DNA of 61,250 bases from Ramlibacter sp. Lineage in GTDB: Bacteria; Pseudomonadota; Gammaproteobacteria; Burkholderiales; Burkholderiaceae_C. Below the pieces are notes generated by a model, which saw nothing but the letters and a program-made list of their open reading frames with translations, did no database searches and was not told the DNA's origin. The translations under genes were made by a program, and so were the position numbers. This document shows positions 32,971 to 43,537 of this stretch, in pieces (the first letter of the stretch is position 1; every line of letters starts with the position of its first letter). The stretch spans positions 1 to 61,250 of the forward strand of contig NZ_JARXAB010000078.1 of the NCBI RefSeq assembly GCF_029866045.1. The letters are read 5' to 3'.

Positions 32971-33399
32971 GTGTTCCAGGGCGCTTCGTCTCTCAGCCTC
33001 GATGCCAAGGGCCGGCTTTCCGTGCCGACGCGGCATCGCGAGGTGCTGTCTGCGACGGCCGCCAACCAGCTCACGATCACCCGCCACCCGCACGGCTGCC
33101 TGATGGTTTTTCCCCGCCCCGAGTGGGAGAAGTTCCGCGAGCGCATCGCGCAGTTGCCGATGTCGGCGCAGTGGTGGAAGCGGATCTTCCTGGGCAATGC
33201 GATGGACGTGGAGCTCGACGGCACCGGCCGTGTGCTCATCTCTCCCGAGCTGCGTGCAGCCGCCGGGATCGAGCGCGAGACCATGTTGCTCGGAATGGGC
33301 AACCACTTCGAGCTGTGGGACAAGGCCAGCTACGAAGCCAAGGAAGCCGAGGCGATGGCGGGCCAGATGCCCGATGTGTTCAAGGACTTCTCCTTCTGA
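32971..33399 (+). CDS. mraZ: Transcriptional regulator MraZ
   Basis: A 142-residue protein with two SpoVT/AbrB-like swapped-hairpin repeats (about 1-60 and 72-125): [21 protein letters not shown] and [21 protein letters not shown], each with the DxxGR signature. It represses its own promoter through the boxes at 32869-32903. The GTG start at 32971 matches the family N-terminus VFQGAS and has AGGA 9 nt upstream. The next gene, rsmH, encodes a protein that counteracts MraZ activity in E. coli. Confidence 0.96.
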   Translation: MFQGASSLSLDAKGRLSVPTRHREVLSATAANQLTITRHPHGCLMVFPRPEWEKFRERIAQLPMSAQWWKRIFLGNAMDVELDGTGRVLISPELRAAAGIERETMLLGMGNHFELWDKASYEAKEAEAMAGQMPDVFKDFSF

Positions 33400-33406
33400 C
33401 GGCGGC

Positions 33407-34333
33407 GTGGTGGACAACGCATGGACCCACACCACCGTTCTCTTGCACGAAGCCGTCGACGCGCTCGTGCACAGTGCGCAGGCCTGCTACGTGGACGCCA
33501 CCTTCGGCCGCGGCGGCCACTCGCGGGAGATCCTCTCGCGTTTGTCCCCGCAGGGCCGCCTGGTGGCCTTCGACAAGGACCCCGAAGCCATCGCCGAAGC
33601 CGCGCGCATCTCCGATGCGCGTTTTTCCATTCGTCACGAGGGCTTTGCTCACTTGAGCGAGCTGCCTGCAGGCAGCTGCGCCGGGGTGCTGATGGATCTC
33701 GGTGTGAGCTCGCCCCAGATCGACAACCCCGCCCGGGGCTTTTCTTTCCGCCACGACGGCCCGCTGGACATGCGCATGGACACCACGCGCGGACAGAGTG
33801 CGGCCCAGTGGCTTGCCACGGCCGAGGTCGGCCAGATCGCGCAGGTGATTCGTGACTACGGCGAAGAACGGTTTGCTCTTCCTGTTGCAAAGGCGATTGT
33901 TGCTCGCCGAGAGGAGCGGGGCCCCCTTGCAAGCACCGCTGAACTGGCCCAGCTCGTGGCTGGCGCGGTCAAAACCCGCGAGCCGGGCCAGGACCCTGCA
34001 ACGCGCACATTTCAGGCTCTTCGGATTTTCGTCAACGCCGAGCTTGAAGAGCTCGAGCAGGCGCTGAGTGCCAGCCTGGATCTTCTGCAACCCGAAGGCC
34101 GTCTTGTCGTGATCAGCTTCCACTCCCTGGAGGACCGCATCGTCAAGCAGTTCATCGCCCGCCATTCGCGCGAGGTGGTGGACCGCCGGGTGCCCTTCGC
34201 GCAGGGGCAGGTCCTCAAGCTCGAGGCGCTGGACCGAATCAAGCCTTCGGCCGCTGAAGTAGCGGGTAACCCGCGTTCGCGCAGCGCCATCATGCGGGTC
34301 GCCCGCAGAACCGCGCAGGGGACGGTGCACTGA
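33407..34333 (+). CDS. rsmH: 16S rRNA (cytosine-1402-N4)-methyltransferase
   Basis: Methylates N4 of C1402 in 16S rRNA. The 308-residue product begins at GTG 33407 (or the adjacent GTG at 33410), 7 nt after the mraZ stop. [29 protein letters not shown] (SAM binding), [22 protein letters not shown] and [15 protein letters not shown] are all family hallmarks. The frame is open further upstream inside mraZ, but there the family similarity ends. The stop is one base before the ftsL ATG. Confidence 0.95.
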   Translation: MVDNAWTHTTVLLHEAVDALVHSAQACYVDATFGRGGHSREILSRLSPQGRLVAFDKDPEAIAEAARISDARFSIRHEGFAHLSELPAGSCAGVLMDLGVSSPQIDNPARGFSFRHDGPLDMRMDTTRGQSAAQWLATAEVGQIAQVIRDYGEERFALPVAKAIVARREERGPLASTAELAQLVAGAVKTREPGQDPATRTFQALRIFVNAELEELEQALSASLDLLQPEGRLVVISFHSLEDRIVKQFIARHSREVVDRRVPFAQGQVLKLEALDRIKPSAAEVAGNPRSRSAIMRVARRTAQGTVH

Positions 34334-34334
34334 G

Positions 34335-34607
34335 ATGCTGCGCGTCAACATCCTCCTGCTCGCTGGCGTGATGGCCTCCGCCATGTACCTGGTGCGTCTG
34401 CAGTACGAGTCGCGCCACCTCTACACCGAGATCGAGAAGGCGCAGTCCGAGGCCCGCCGCCTCGACAACCAGCGTGAGCGGCTCTTGGCCGACAAGCGCG
34501 GGCAGGCCACGCCCCTGCGGGTGGAGCAAATCGCGAAAGACCAGCTCCAGATGCGCCCGGCCACCGCCGGCATCACCGTCTACGTCACCCAGGGCGCTGC
34601 CCCATGA
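34335..34607 (+). CDS. ftsL: Cell division protein FtsL
   Basis: A 90-residue bitopic membrane protein: short cytoplasmic start, one transmembrane segment (about 4-22), then a periplasmic leucine-zipper-like coiled coil (LYTEIEKAQSEARRLDNQRERLLADK). It forms the FtsQLB complex in the divisome. Recognition rests on size, topology and place between rsmH and ftsI, with the family feature VEQIAKDQLQMRP. It overlaps ftsI by 4 nt. Confidence 0.92.
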   Translation: MLRVNILLLAGVMASAMYLVRLQYESRHLYTEIEKAQSEARRLDNQRERLLADKRGQATPLRVEQIAKDQLQMRPATAGITVYVTQGAAP

Positions 34608-36334
34608 GCCGCAGCGTTCTCTACACCTCCAGCCCGCTGCTGGCGTCCAAGACGCCGGTGTGGCGTAGCCGCCTGGTGCTGGTCTTCATCGCCGCCGGCT
34701 TTCTGGCCTTGGTCGGACGGGCCGCCTGGGTGCAGGTGATCAAAAATGATTTCTTCCAGCGCCAGGGCGAGGTCCGCTTTGCCCGCACCCTGGAGCTGCC
34801 CGCCAACCGCGGCCGCATCCTCGACCGCAACGGCCTGCTGCTGGCAACCTCGGTGCCGGCCTCGAGCATCTGGGCCATTCCGGAAGACGTCGAGCGTGAC
34901 AAGGCCAAGCTGGCCCAGATGGCCAAGCTGCTCGAGATGCCGCTGGCCGAGCTCGAGAAGAAGCTGCAAGACGATGACAAGACCTTCGTCTGGATCAAGC
35001 GCCAGGTTGAAGAGTCCGTCGCCCGTGAAGTGCTGGCCCTGGGCATCAAGGGCGTCTACCAGCGTACCGAGTTCAAGCGCCAGTACCCCGAGGGCGAGGC
35101 CGCCGCGCATGTGGTGGGCTTTACCAATGTCGAGGACCGTGGCCAAGAGGGCATGGAGCTGGCCTTCGAGAAAGAGCTGGCGGGCCGCCCCGGCTCGCGC
35201 CGTGTCATCAAAGACCGCCTCGGGCGCATCATCGAGGACGTGCGCGAGCAGGTGCCGCCGGTGCCCGGCCGCGACCTGCAGCTGTCGATCGACAGCAAGG
35301 TGCAGTTCTTCGCATACCAAAAGCTGCGCGACGCGGTGCAGCAGCATAAGGCCAAGGCCGGCAGCGTGGTGGTGCTCGACGTGCAGTCCGGCGAGGTTCT
35401 GGCCCTGGCCAACTACCCCAGCTACTCGCCGGCCAAGCGGGTCAACCTCTCGGGCGCCCAGCTGCGCAACCGGGCGCTGACCGACACCTTCGAGCCCGGC
35501 TCGACGATGAAGCCCTTCACCGTCGCACTTGCGCTCGATCGCGGTCTGGTCCGCCCCGAGACCCCCATCCAGACCGCCCCGGGCCGCATCACCATCGCCG
35601 GGTCCACCATCTCCGACGCCCACCCCTACGGCGTGCTGTCGGTCGCCGAGGTGATCCAGAAGTCGAGCAACGTTGGTACGGTGCAGATGGCGATGAAGCT
35701 CCAGCCCAAGGAGATGTGGGAGCTTTTCAGCAGCGTGGGCTTCGGCCAGCGGCCGCAACTGCCCTTCCCGGGCATCGTCAGCGGCCGCCTGCGCGCCTAC
35801 AAGACCTGGCGCCCGATCGAGCAGGCGACCATGAGTTATGGCTACGGTGTGTCCGTCAGCCTGTTCCAACTGGCGCGGGCTTACACCGTGTTCGCCCGTG
35901 ACGGCGAGCTGGTGCCTGTGACCCTGCTCAAGTCGCAGGCGCAAGCGGCTGGTGTTCGCATCCTCGACCCGAACAACGCCCAGTCGGTGCGTCAAATGCT
36001 GTTCATGGCTGCTGGCCCGGGCGGCACCGCGCCCAAGGCGCAGACCATTGGCTACTCGGTGGGCGGCAAGACCGGCACCGCCCGCAAGCAAGAGGGCAAA
36101 GGGTATGCCGAGGGCAAGTACCGCGGCTTCTTTGTCGGCCTCGCACCGGTCGACAAGCCCCGCATCGTGGTCGCGGTGATGATCGACGAGCCGGGCACCG
36201 GCGTGTACTACGGCGGCGAAGTCGCCGCGCCGGTCTTCAGCACGACGGTCCAGCAGACCCTGCGCATGATGGGCCTGCAGCCCGACATGAATGTCAAGCC
36301 GCAGATCGTGGTCGGTGTGGAGGAGTCGTTCTGA
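34604..36334 (+). CDS. ftsI: Septal peptidoglycan transpeptidase FtsI (PBP3)
   Basis: Class B penicillin-binding protein that cross-links septal peptidoglycan. Residues 24-44 are the membrane anchor; the pedestal domain follows with ANRGRILDRNG. The transpeptidase domain has Ser300-x-x-Lys303 (GSTMKPF), Ser354-Ser355-Asn356 and Lys489-Thr490-Gly491. Length 576 residues is normal. The start overlaps ftsL (ATGA) and the stop overlaps the murE start by one base (TGATG). Confidence 0.97.
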   Translation: MSRSVLYTSSPLLASKTPVWRSRLVLVFIAAGFLALVGRAAWVQVIKNDFFQRQGEVRFARTLELPANRGRILDRNGLLLATSVPASSIWAIPEDVERDKAKLAQMAKLLEMPLAELEKKLQDDDKTFVWIKRQVEESVAREVLALGIKGVYQRTEFKRQYPEGEAAAHVVGFTNVEDRGQEGMELAFEKELAGRPGSRRVIKDRLGRIIEDVREQVPPVPGRDLQLSIDSKVQFFAYQKLRDAVQQHKAKAGSVVVLDVQSGEVLALANYPSYSPAKRVNLSGAQLRNRALTDTFEPGSTMKPFTVALALDRGLVRPETPIQTAPGRITIAGSTISDAHPYGVLSVAEVIQKSSNVGTVQMAMKLQPKEMWELFSSVGFGQRPQLPFPGIVSGRLRAYKTWRPIEQATMSYGYGVSVSLFQLARAYTVFARDGELVPVTLLKSQAQAAGVRILDPNNAQSVRQMLFMAAGPGGTAPKAQTIGYSVGGKTGTARKQEGKGYAEGKYRGFFVGLAPVDKPRIVVAVMIDEPGTGVYYGGEVAAPVFSTTVQQTLRMMGLQPDMNVKPQIVVGVEESF

Positions 36335-37968
36335 TGGAACGCCTGCACAACCCCGGTGAAGCGGCCCGCTGGATGGCCCAGCGCGTAGGCGCGGCGGGGG
36401 GCCAGCTCCATTGCGACAGCCGCCGCATTGAGGCGGGCGACGGCTTCATCGCCTGGCCGGGCGTGGCCACCGACGGCCGCCACCATGTGCAAGGCGCCCT
36501 GGCGCGCGGCGCGCTGGCCTGCCTGGTAGAGGCCGAGGGCGTCGACGCCTTCGCTTTCGACGCCAGCCTGCCGGTGGCCAGCTACCAGGGCCTCAAGGCC
36601 GCCACCGGCCCCATTGCCGCCGCCTACTACGAGCAACCCAGCGCGCGTCTGCGCGTACTGGCCATCACCGGCACCAATGGCAAAACTTCCACCGCCTGGT
36701 GGCTGGCCCAGGCCGTCACCCGCGCTGGCATTGCGGGCCAAGGCTGCGGGCTGATCGGCACCCTAGGCACCGGTCGCCCCGGCCAGGTGCGCTACACCGG
36801 GCTCACCACCCCCGACCCGGTCCTGCTGCAGTCGCAGTTCCGGCGCTTTGCCGACGAAGGCCTGGGCGCCTGCGCCATCGAGGCCTCCTCCATCGGCCTG
36901 GCCGAGCGAAGGCTGGACGGCACCCGTATCGCGGTGGCCGCCTTCACCAACTTCACCCAGGACCACCTCGACTACCACGGCAGCATGGAGGCCTACTGGG
37001 CCGCCAAGGCCGAACTCTTTGACTGGCCCGGCCTGCAGGCTGCGGTGGTCAATCTCGACGACGAGAAAGGCGCCACACTCGCCGAGCACCTGGCCGCCCG
37101 CGGCCTGCCGCTGTGGACCTATGCCTGCGAACCTGCGGGTGGCGAGCCCTCGGGTGGCGAGCGGCCCGCGGATGCAGCGTATGCAGCAAGTACCGCGGCT
37201 ACGGCGAATGCAGCGCGTGCAGCCCGTCTGCAGGCCCTGAACATCACCTACACCGGCGACGGCCTGCGGTTCACCGTCTGCGAAGGCGCGCACCGCATCG
37301 ACCTGGCCACCCGCTTGATCGGCCACTACAACGTGGCCAACCTGCTTGCCGTGATTGGCTGCCTGCGTGCGCTGGGCCTGGGCCTGCCCGAGGCAGTGGC
37401 CGCCTGTGAGGGCCTGATGCCTGTGCCTGGCCGCATGGAGTGCCTGCAGCAAGCCGGCGCCCCGCTGGTGGCGGTGGATTACGCGCACACGCCCGATGCC
37501 CTGGCCCAGGCGCTGGGCGCGCTGCGCCCGCTCGCCGCGCAGCGCGGTGGCCGGCTGTGGTGCGTGTTTGGTTGCGGCGGCGACCGCGACGCCCTCAAGC
37601 GCCCGCGCATGGCGGCGGTGGCCGAGCAACTTGCCGATGCGGTGCGGGTCACCAGCGACAACCCGCGCAGCGAGCGCCCCTTGGCCATCATCAGCCAGAT
37701 CCTGCGGGGTTTCACCCGCGGCGAGACGGCGCAGGTCGAGGTGGACCGCGCCCGCGCCATCGCCCAGGTGGTGCGGGACGCCGACGCCCGTGACGTGATC
37801 CTCCTGGCCGGCAAGGGCCATGAAACCTTCCAGGAAGTGGCGGGCGAACGCCTGCCCTTTGACGACCGGGAGCAGGCCCGCGCGGCACTGGCGCTGCGCG
37901 CTGGCAGAGTGGACTCCGCCCCAGGCAGCGCACTGGCCCACCCCGCCCCATCCGGAGGCGCCGTCTGA
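36334..37968 (+). CDS. murE: UDP-MurNAc-tripeptide ligase MurE (meso-DAP adding)
   Basis: Adds meso-diaminopimelate to UDP-MurNAc-Ala-Glu. GTNGKTS at 113-119 is the ATP loop, TTPDP and the carbamylated-lysine region YWAAKAELF are present, and DNPR at 441-444 is the meso-DAP specificity motif. The enzyme is 544 residues, about 45 more than usual. An Ala/Gly-rich insert at about 266-299 (GGEPSGGERPADAAYAAST…) is not part of the family core. GGAGGA lies 10 nt before the ATG. The single-base overlap with ftsI and with murF points to tight coupling. Confidence 0.96.
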   Translation: MERLHNPGEAARWMAQRVGAAGGQLHCDSRRIEAGDGFIAWPGVATDGRHHVQGALARGALACLVEAEGVDAFAFDASLPVASYQGLKAATGPIAAAYYEQPSARLRVLAITGTNGKTSTAWWLAQAVTRAGIAGQGCGLIGTLGTGRPGQVRYTGLTTPDPVLLQSQFRRFADEGLGACAIEASSIGLAERRLDGTRIAVAAFTNFTQDHLDYHGSMEAYWAAKAELFDWPGLQAAVVNLDDEKGATLAEHLAARGLPLWTYACEPAGGEPSGGERPADAAYAASTAATANAARAARLQALNITYTGDGLRFTVCEGAHRIDLATRLIGHYNVANLLAVIGCLRALGLGLPEAVAACEGLMPVPGRMECLQQAGAPLVAVDYAHTPDALAQALGALRPLAAQRGGRLWCVFGCGGDRDALKRPRMAAVAEQLADAVRVTSDNPRSERPLAIISQILRGFTRGETAQVEVDRARAIAQVVRDADARDVILLAGKGHETFQEVAGERLPFDDREQARAALALRAGRVDSAPGSALAHPAPSGGAV

Positions 37969-39377
37969 TGCGCGCCCTGTTCACCCTGCACGACGCGGCC
38001 GCCTGGCTGCCGGGCAGCCGCCTGGTCGGCGACGGTGCCACCCCGATTGCCCGTGTGCACACCGACACCCGCAGCCTGCAAGCGGGCGACCTGTTCGTCG
38101 CCCTGCGCGGTGAGCGCTTTGACGCCAACGACCTGCTGGCGCAGGCCCTGTCCGCCGGCGCTGCTGCGGTGCTGGCCCACGCCGGCCGCGTGCCAGCCGG
38201 TGCCAGCGGCCTGGAAGTGCCAGATACCCGCCTGGCACTCGGCCAGTTGGCCGCTGCCTGGCGCAACCGGTTCGAGGGACCCCTTATCGCCATCACCGGC
38301 AGCAACGGCAAAACCACCGTCACCCAGATGGTGGCCGCCATCCTGCACGCCTGGCGGGGCGAGGCGGCCCTCTCGACCCAGGGCAATCTGAACAACGACA
38401 TCGGTCTGCCCCAGACGCTCCTGCGCCTGCGTGACGGGCATCAGGTGGCGGTGGTCGAGTTGGGCATGAACCATCCGGGCGAAATCGCCTACCTGGCGGA
38501 ACTTGCACGACCCACCGTTGCCCTGGTGAACAACGCCCAGCGCGAACACCAGGAGTTCATGGCCACGGTGGAAGCCGTGGCACGCGAGAACGGCGCCGTG
38601 TTCGCTGCCCTGGCCCAAGGCGGCGCCGCCGTCTTCCCGGCGGGTGACGCCTACACCGCGCTGTGGCGCGGGCTTGTTGCCCAGGCCCCGGCTGGCGCCA
38701 GCGCCCGCTGCCTCACCTTTGGCACCGACCCCACCGCTAGCGTGCTGCTTGACACCGCCGCCTGGCAGGACGGCGCCTGGCAGGTGCTGGCCCTCACGCC
38801 CGTCGGCGGTCTTGAGTTCAGCGTGCGTATCGCCGGCCGCCACAACCTGATGAACGCGCTGGCTGCTGTGGCCTGCGCCCTGGCCGCCGGTGTGCCGGCC
38901 GAGGCCATCACCCGTGGCTTGCAGGCCTTCGAGCCTGTCAAGGGGCGCTCGCGCAGCGTCGGCCTCTCGCTGGCCGGCCGCGCCCTCACCGTGGTCGACG
39001 ACACCTACAACGCCAACCCCGACTCGGTGCGCGCCGCCATCGACGTGCTGGCCGAGTTGCCCGGCCCGCGCCTGCTGGTGCTCGGCGACATGGGCGAGGT
39101 CGGCGATCAGGGCCCGCAGTTCCATGCCGAGGTCGGCGAGCATGCGCGCGCTTGCGGCATTGACGCCCTGTTCACGCTCGGCGAGCAATCCCGCGCCATG
39201 GGCGGCACCCATTTCGACAGCATTGAGGCGCTCAATGCCGCGGTGCTGCAGCAACTTCCCCGGGCCTCCAGCGTGCTGGTCAAGGGCTCCCGATTCATGA
39301 AGATGGAGCGGGTGGTCGAGGCCATCACCGCCCACGCGCAAGCGACCACACAAGAAGGGAAGGGCGGATGTTCCTGA
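37968..39377 (+). CDS. murF: UDP-MurNAc-pentapeptide synthetase MurF
   Basis: Joins D-Ala-D-Ala to the UDP-MurNAc-tripeptide. [25 protein letters not shown] is the typical N-terminal domain; [17 protein letters not shown] is the ATP loop near residue 110; [27 protein letters not shown], and [16 protein letters not shown] follow. 469 residues. It overlaps murE by one base and mraY by 10 nt. Confidence 0.96.
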   Translation: MRALFTLHDAAAWLPGSRLVGDGATPIARVHTDTRSLQAGDLFVALRGERFDANDLLAQALSAGAAAVLAHAGRVPAGASGLEVPDTRLALGQLAAAWRNRFEGPLIAITGSNGKTTVTQMVAAILHAWRGEAALSTQGNLNNDIGLPQTLLRLRDGHQVAVVELGMNHPGEIAYLAELARPTVALVNNAQREHQEFMATVEAVARENGAVFAALAQGGAAVFPAGDAYTALWRGLVAQAPAGASARCLTFGTDPTASVLLDTAAWQDGAWQVLALTPVGGLEFSVRIAGRHNLMNALAAVACALAAGVPAEAITRGLQAFEPVKGRSRSVGLSLAGRALTVVDDTYNANPDSVRAAIDVLAELPGPRLLVLGDMGEVGDQGPQFHAEVGEHARACGIDALFTLGEQSRAMGGTHFDSIEALNAAVLQQLPRASSVLVKGSRFMKMERVVEAITAHAQATTQEGKGGCS

Positions 39378-40546
39378 GCCTGGCCACCTGGCTGCAAACC
39401 CTCGGGCCGGAATTCGGTTTCCTGCGGGTCTTCCAGTACCTGACCTTCCGTGCCGTCATGGCCGCCATGACCGCGCTCCTGATCGGCCTGCTGGCCGGCC
39501 CGGCGGTGATCCGCCGCCTCACCGCACTCAAGATCGGCCAGCCGATTCGCAGCTACGGTGTGGAGTCCCATCTGGCCAAGAGCGGCACGCCCACCATGGG
39601 CGGCGTGCTGGTGCTGCTGGCAATCGCAGTCGCTACTTTGCTGTGGTTCGACCTGTCGAACCGCTTCGTCTGGATCGTGCTGATCGTCACCCTGGGCTTC
39701 GGCGCCATTGGCTGGGTGGACGACTGGCGCAAGGTGGTGCGCAAAGACCCCGAGGGGATGCGCTCGCGCGAGAAGTACTTCTGGCAATCAGTGATCGGCC
39801 TGTTGGCGGCGGTCTACCTGGTGTTCTCCATCTCCGAGTCGTCCAACTGGCGGGTGCTGGAGTTGTTCCTCACCTGGGTGCGCTCGGGCTTCGATGTGGA
39901 CCTGCCGCCCAAGGCCGGCCTGATGGTGCCCTTCTTCAAGGAAGTCAGCTACCCACTGGGCGTGTTCGGCTTTGTCATCCTCAGCTATCTGGTCATCGTC
40001 GGCTCGAGCAACGCGGTCAACCTCACCGACGGCCTTGACGGCCTGGCCATCATGCCGGTGGTGATGGTGGGCTCGGCCCTGGGCGTGTTCGCCTATGTGA
40101 CCGGCAGCTCGATCTTCTCGCGCTACCTGTTCCTCCCCTATATCCCAGGCGCAGGCGAACTCTTGATCTTCTGTGCCGCCATGGCCGGCGCAGGCCTTGC
40201 CTTCCTCTGGTTTAACGCCTACCCGGCCCAGGTCTTCATGGGCGATGTGGGCGCGCTGGCCCTCGGTGCCGCCCTTGGCACCATCGCGGTCATCGTGCGC
40301 CAGGAAATCGTGCTGGCCATCATGGGCGGCATCTTCGTGGTCGAGGCGCTGTCGGTGATGGCCCAGGTCCTGTACTTCAAGTACACGAAGAAGCGCTACG
40401 GCGAAGGCCGGCGTATTTTGAAGATGGCGCCCCTGCACCACCACTTCGAGAAAAGTGGCTGGAAGGAGACCCAGGTCGTGGTCCGCTTCTGGATCATCAC
40501 CATGCTGCTGTGCCTGGCCGGCCTGTCCACCCTGAAGCTGCGTTGA
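39368..40546 (+). CDS. mraY: Phospho-MurNAc-pentapeptide translocase MraY
   Basis: Transfers phospho-MurNAc-pentapeptide to undecaprenyl phosphate, making lipid I at the inner membrane. 392 residues with ten hydrophobic segments. Catalytic and metal residues lie in [18 protein letters not shown] and [11 protein letters not shown]; the histidine loop is [15 protein letters not shown] longer periplasmic loop around residues 155-190 ([12 protein letters not shown]…) is usual in betaproteobacteria. The first 10 nt lie within murF. Confidence 0.97.
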   Translation: MFLSLATWLQTLGPEFGFLRVFQYLTFRAVMAAMTALLIGLLAGPAVIRRLTALKIGQPIRSYGVESHLAKSGTPTMGGVLVLLAIAVATLLWFDLSNRFVWIVLIVTLGFGAIGWVDDWRKVVRKDPEGMRSREKYFWQSVIGLLAAVYLVFSISESSNWRVLELFLTWVRSGFDVDLPPKAGLMVPFFKEVSYPLGVFGFVILSYLVIVGSSNAVNLTDGLDGLAIMPVVMVGSALGVFAYVTGSSIFSRYLFLPYIPGAGELLIFCAAMAGAGLAFLWFNAYPAQVFMGDVGALALGAALGTIAVIVRQEIVLAIMGGIFVVEALSVMAQVLYFKYTKKRYGEGRRILKMAPLHHHFEKSGWKETQVVVRFWIITMLLCLAGLSTLKLR

Positions 40547-40550
40547 GACC

Positions 40551-42266
40551 ATGAGCGACCTGCCCGAGCAGCCCCTCCCACCGGACACGCCGCCAGCGGC
40601 GCTGCCCGACTTGGCGCCGGTGTCGGCCCAGGAGGCGCAAGCCATGGCGGATGCGATGGCGGCTGAATTTGCCACTGCCGAGGGCGAGGGCGAGGGCGAG
40701 GGCGAGGGCGAGGGCGAACTCCTTCCCCAGGGCCCCATCCTCGACGGCCAGTCCGTCCTGGTGCTGGGCCTGGGCCTCTCGGGCCTCGCCATGGCGCGCT
40801 GGTGCGTCGCCGAGGGCGCGCAGGTCACCGTGGCCGACACCCGCCAGGAGCCGCCCCAATGGGCCAGCTTGCAGGGCGAGTTGCCGCAAGCGCGCTTTGT
40901 CTCCGGGGAATTCACCCCAGCCCTGCTCGAGGGCGGCGTGCAGGCCGTCTTTGTGAGCCCAGGCCTGGCCCCGGCGCAGACAGACGCCCTCTTGCAGGCG
41001 GCCCGCACGCAAGGCCTGCGGGTGGGCGGCGAGCTCGCCCTCTTCACCGAAGGCCTGGCCCGCCTGCGCGCCAGCGAAGGCTATCGGCCCGCGGTGCTGG
41101 CCATCACCGGCACCAACGGCAAGACCACCGTCACCTCACTCACTGGCCAACTCGTCGAGCGCGCCGGCCGCACGGTTGCCGTGGCCGGCACCATCGGCCC
41201 CTCGCTGCTGGACACCTTGGCCGCGCGTCGGGGCAGTCAGTCCCTTCCGCAAATCTGGGTGCTGGAGCTGTCGTCCTTCCAGCTCGACCCGTCCAGCGGC
41301 GCCGACGACTTTGAGCCCACCGCCGCCACCGTCCTCAATCTGTCCCAAGACCACCTCGACTGGCACGGCAGCATGGACGCCTACGCCGCCGCCAAGGCCC
41401 GTGTCTTCGGGCGCCAGGGCGTGATGGTTCTGAACCGCGACGACGCGCGCGTGATGGCGATGCTGCCCGCGCCCGTGCGCCTGAAGGGCGGCAAGATGGA
41501 CGCGCGCGCCCATGTCTGCTTTGGTGCCGACATGCCGCGCCACCCCGGCGACTTCGGCATCGAGGTGGTCGCCGGCATGGCCTGGCTGGTGCGCGCCCTC
41601 GAGGCCGACGAAACCCACAAGCGCCGCAAGGACGAGGAAGAAGAGCTTCACATCCAGCGGCTCATGCCCGCCGATGCCCTGCGCATTCGCGGCCGCCACA
41701 ACGCCACCAACGCGCTGGCGGCCCTGGCCCTGGCCACCGCCGCTGGCTGCCCGCTGGGGCCCATGCTCTATGGCCTGCGTGAATACCGCGGTGAGCCGCA
41801 CCGCGTCGAGCCGATAGCCATCGTCGGAGAGGTCGAGTACTTCGACGACAGCAAGGGCACCAACGTAGGCGCCACCGAGGCTGCACTGAACGGCCTGGGT
41901 GCCGAGCGCAAGCTGGTGGTCATTTTGGGCGGGGACGGCAAAGGCCAGGACTTTTCGCCCCTGGCTTCACCAGTGGCCCGCCACTGCCGCGCCGCCATCC
42001 TGATCGGCCGCGACGCCCCCTTGATTCGCGAAGCCTTGGCCGCTGCCCTGCAAGCGGCCGGCGTGGGCTTGCATGACGCTGGTTCGATGGAAGAGGCGGT
42101 GCGCCTGGCCAGCGAGCGCGCACGCGCGGGCGATGCGGTGCTGATGTCGCCGGCCTGTGCCAGCTTTGACATGTTCCGCGACTACGCCCACCGTGCAGAG
42201 GTCTTCGTCGCCGCGGTCGCCCGCCTGGCCGAAGACGCCGGCAATCCTTTGGAGGGCGGTCTGTGA
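40551..42266 (+). CDS. murD: UDP-MurNAc-alanine:D-glutamate ligase MurD with repeat-bearing N-terminal extension
   Basis: Adds D-glutamate to UDP-MurNAc-L-Ala. The enzyme core starts near residue 65 ([18 protein letters not shown]), with the ATP loop [23 protein letters not shown] and [14 protein letters not shown], and [14 protein letters not shown]. At 571 residues it is far longer than the 440 of E. coli. The first 64 residues are acidic and Ala/Pro-rich and include a (Gly-Glu)n tract encoded by a perfect hexanucleotide repeat. A charged insert ([16 protein letters not shown]) near residue 345 adds more. It lies between mraY and ftsW, with a GTGA overlap to ftsW. Confidence 0.95.
   Translation: MSDLPEQPLPPDTPPAALPDLAPVSAQEAQAMADAMAAEFATAEGEGEGEGEGEGELLPQGPILDGQSVLVLGLGLSGLAMARWCVAEGAQVTVADTRQEPPQWASLQGELPQARFVSGEFTPALLEGGVQAVFVSPGLAPAQTDALLQAARTQGLRVGGELALFTEGLARLRASEGYRPAVLAITGTNGKTTVTSLTGQLVERAGRTVAVAGTIGPSLLDTLAARRGSQSLPQIWVLELSSFQLDPSSGADDFEPTAATVLNLSQDHLDWHGSMDAYAAAKARVFGRQGVMVLNRDDARVMAMLPAPVRLKGGKMDARAHVCFGADMPRHPGDFGIEVVAGMAWLVRALEADETHKRRKDEEEELHIQRLMPADALRIRGRHNATNALAALALATAAGCPLGPMLYGLREYRGEPHRVEPIAIVGEVEYFDDSKGTNVGATEAALNGLGAERKLVVILGGDGKGQDFSPLASPVARHCRAAILIGRDAPLIREALAAALQAAGVGLHDAGSMEEAVRLASERARAGDAVLMSPACASFDMFRDYAHRAEVFVAAVARLAEDAGNPLEGGL
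40680..40715 (+). repeat. Perfect (GAGGGC)6 microsatellite in murD
   Basis: Six perfect copies of GAGGGC code for a Glu-Gly run in the MurD N-terminal extension. A 6-bp unit keeps the frame, so copy-number changes would alter the tract length only. Confidence 0.97.
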
Positions 42267-43537
42267 ACCTGGCCGCACTCGCACCCCAGCGCCTCGCCCA
42301 GCGGGTTACCGGCTGGATCGCCGGTAGCCGCAGCGGCGCGGACGACATCCCGGTGTCAGTGCGGGGCACCGGCAGCTATGCACCGGCTACCGGCAAGGTC
42401 AGCCTGGCCCAGTTCGATCAGGCCCTTCTGTGGGTCATCGTCGGCTTGCTCGCCTTCAGTCTGGTGATGGTTTATTCGGCCTCGGTGGCGCTCCCGGACA
42501 ACCCTCGCTTCCTCCGCTACAGCCACAACCATTTCCTGTTCCGCCACGCGATCGCGATCTGCATTGGCTTTGTCGCCGCGGTGCTGGCCTTCCAGGTACC
42601 CATCGCCACCTGGGAGCGTTTTGCGCCCTGGCTCTTTGTGGGCTCCCTGGTGGCCCTGGTCCTGGTGCTCATTCCTGGCATCGGCGTGGTGGTCAACGGT
42701 GCCCGGCGCTGGGTGTCACTGGGCTTCATGAGCTTTCAGCCCTCGGAGCTAGCCAAGTTTGCCGTGGTGCTGTACGCGGCCAACTACATGGTGCGCAAGA
42801 TGGAGGTCAAGGAAAGCTTCTTGCGCGCAGTGGTGCCAATGGCGATCGCGGTGGGCCTGGTGGGCGCCTTGCTGCTGGCCGAACCCGACATGGGCGCCTT
42901 CCTGGTGATCGCCATCATCGCCATGGGCATTCTGTTCTTGGGCGGGGTCAACGCCCGCATGGCCTTCCTGATTGCCGGTGTGCTGATCGTGGCCTTCATG
43001 CTGATGATCGCGCTGTCTGACTGGCGGCGTGAACGCATCTTCGCCTACCTCGACCCCTGGAGCGAAAAGCACGCCCTGGGCAAGGGTTACCAGCTTTCGC
43101 ACGCATTGATCGCCATTGGCCGCGGCGAGATTTTTGGCGTTGGCCTCGGCGGCAGCGTCGAGAAGTTGCACTGGCTGCCCGAGGCCCACACCGACTTCCT
43201 GCTCGCCGTCATTGGCGAGGAGTTCGGCTTCGTCGGCATCGTCGTGGTGATCGGCACCTTCCTCTGGCTGACCCGTCACATCATGCTGATCGGCCGCCAG
43301 GCGGTGCAGATGGACCAGCTCTTCGCCGGGCTGGTGGCCCAGGGCGTGGGCCTCTGGATCGGTTTCCAGGCCTTCATCAACATGGGCGTGAACCTGGGCG
43401 CGCTGCCCACCAAGGGGCTGACCCTGCCGCTCATGTCCTATGGCGGCTCGGCGCTCCTGTTCAATCTGATCGCGCTGGCCGTGGTGATGCGCATCGACTA
43501 CGAAAACCGCCAGCGCGGACGGGGAGGGCGCTCATGA
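42263..43537 (+). CDS. ftsW: Septal peptidoglycan polymerase FtsW
   Basis: SEDS-family glycosyltransferase that polymerises lipid II at the septum with FtsI. 424 residues; a 50-residue cytoplasmic N-terminus is followed by about ten transmembrane segments. [18 protein letters not shown]-like [34 protein letters not shown], and [15 protein letters not shown] are diagnostic. The start is GTG 42263, overlapping the murD stop (GTGA) with GGAGGG 7 nt upstream. It overlaps murG by 4 nt. Confidence 0.96.
   Translation: MNLAALAPQRLAQRVTGWIAGSRSGADDIPVSVRGTGSYAPATGKVSLAQFDQALLWVIVGLLAFSLVMVYSASVALPDNPRFLRYSHNHFLFRHAIAICIGFVAAVLAFQVPIATWERFAPWLFVGSLVALVLVLIPGIGVVVNGARRWVSLGFMSFQPSELAKFAVVLYAANYMVRKMEVKESFLRAVVPMAIAVGLVGALLLAEPDMGAFLVIAIIAMGILFLGGVNARMAFLIAGVLIVAFMLMIALSDWRRERIFAYLDPWSEKHALGKGYQLSHALIAIGRGEIFGVGLGGSVEKLHWLPEAHTDFLLAVIGEEFGFVGIVVVIGTFLWLTRHIMLIGRQAVQMDQLFAGLVAQGVGLWIGFQAFINMGVNLGALPTKGLTLPLMSYGGSALLFNLIALAVVMRIDYENRQRGRGGRS

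Noticed and set aside
34580..39353. Long minus-strand open frames opposite ftsI, murE and murF
   Set aside because: No protein-family features; they lie wholly over well-identified essential genes.
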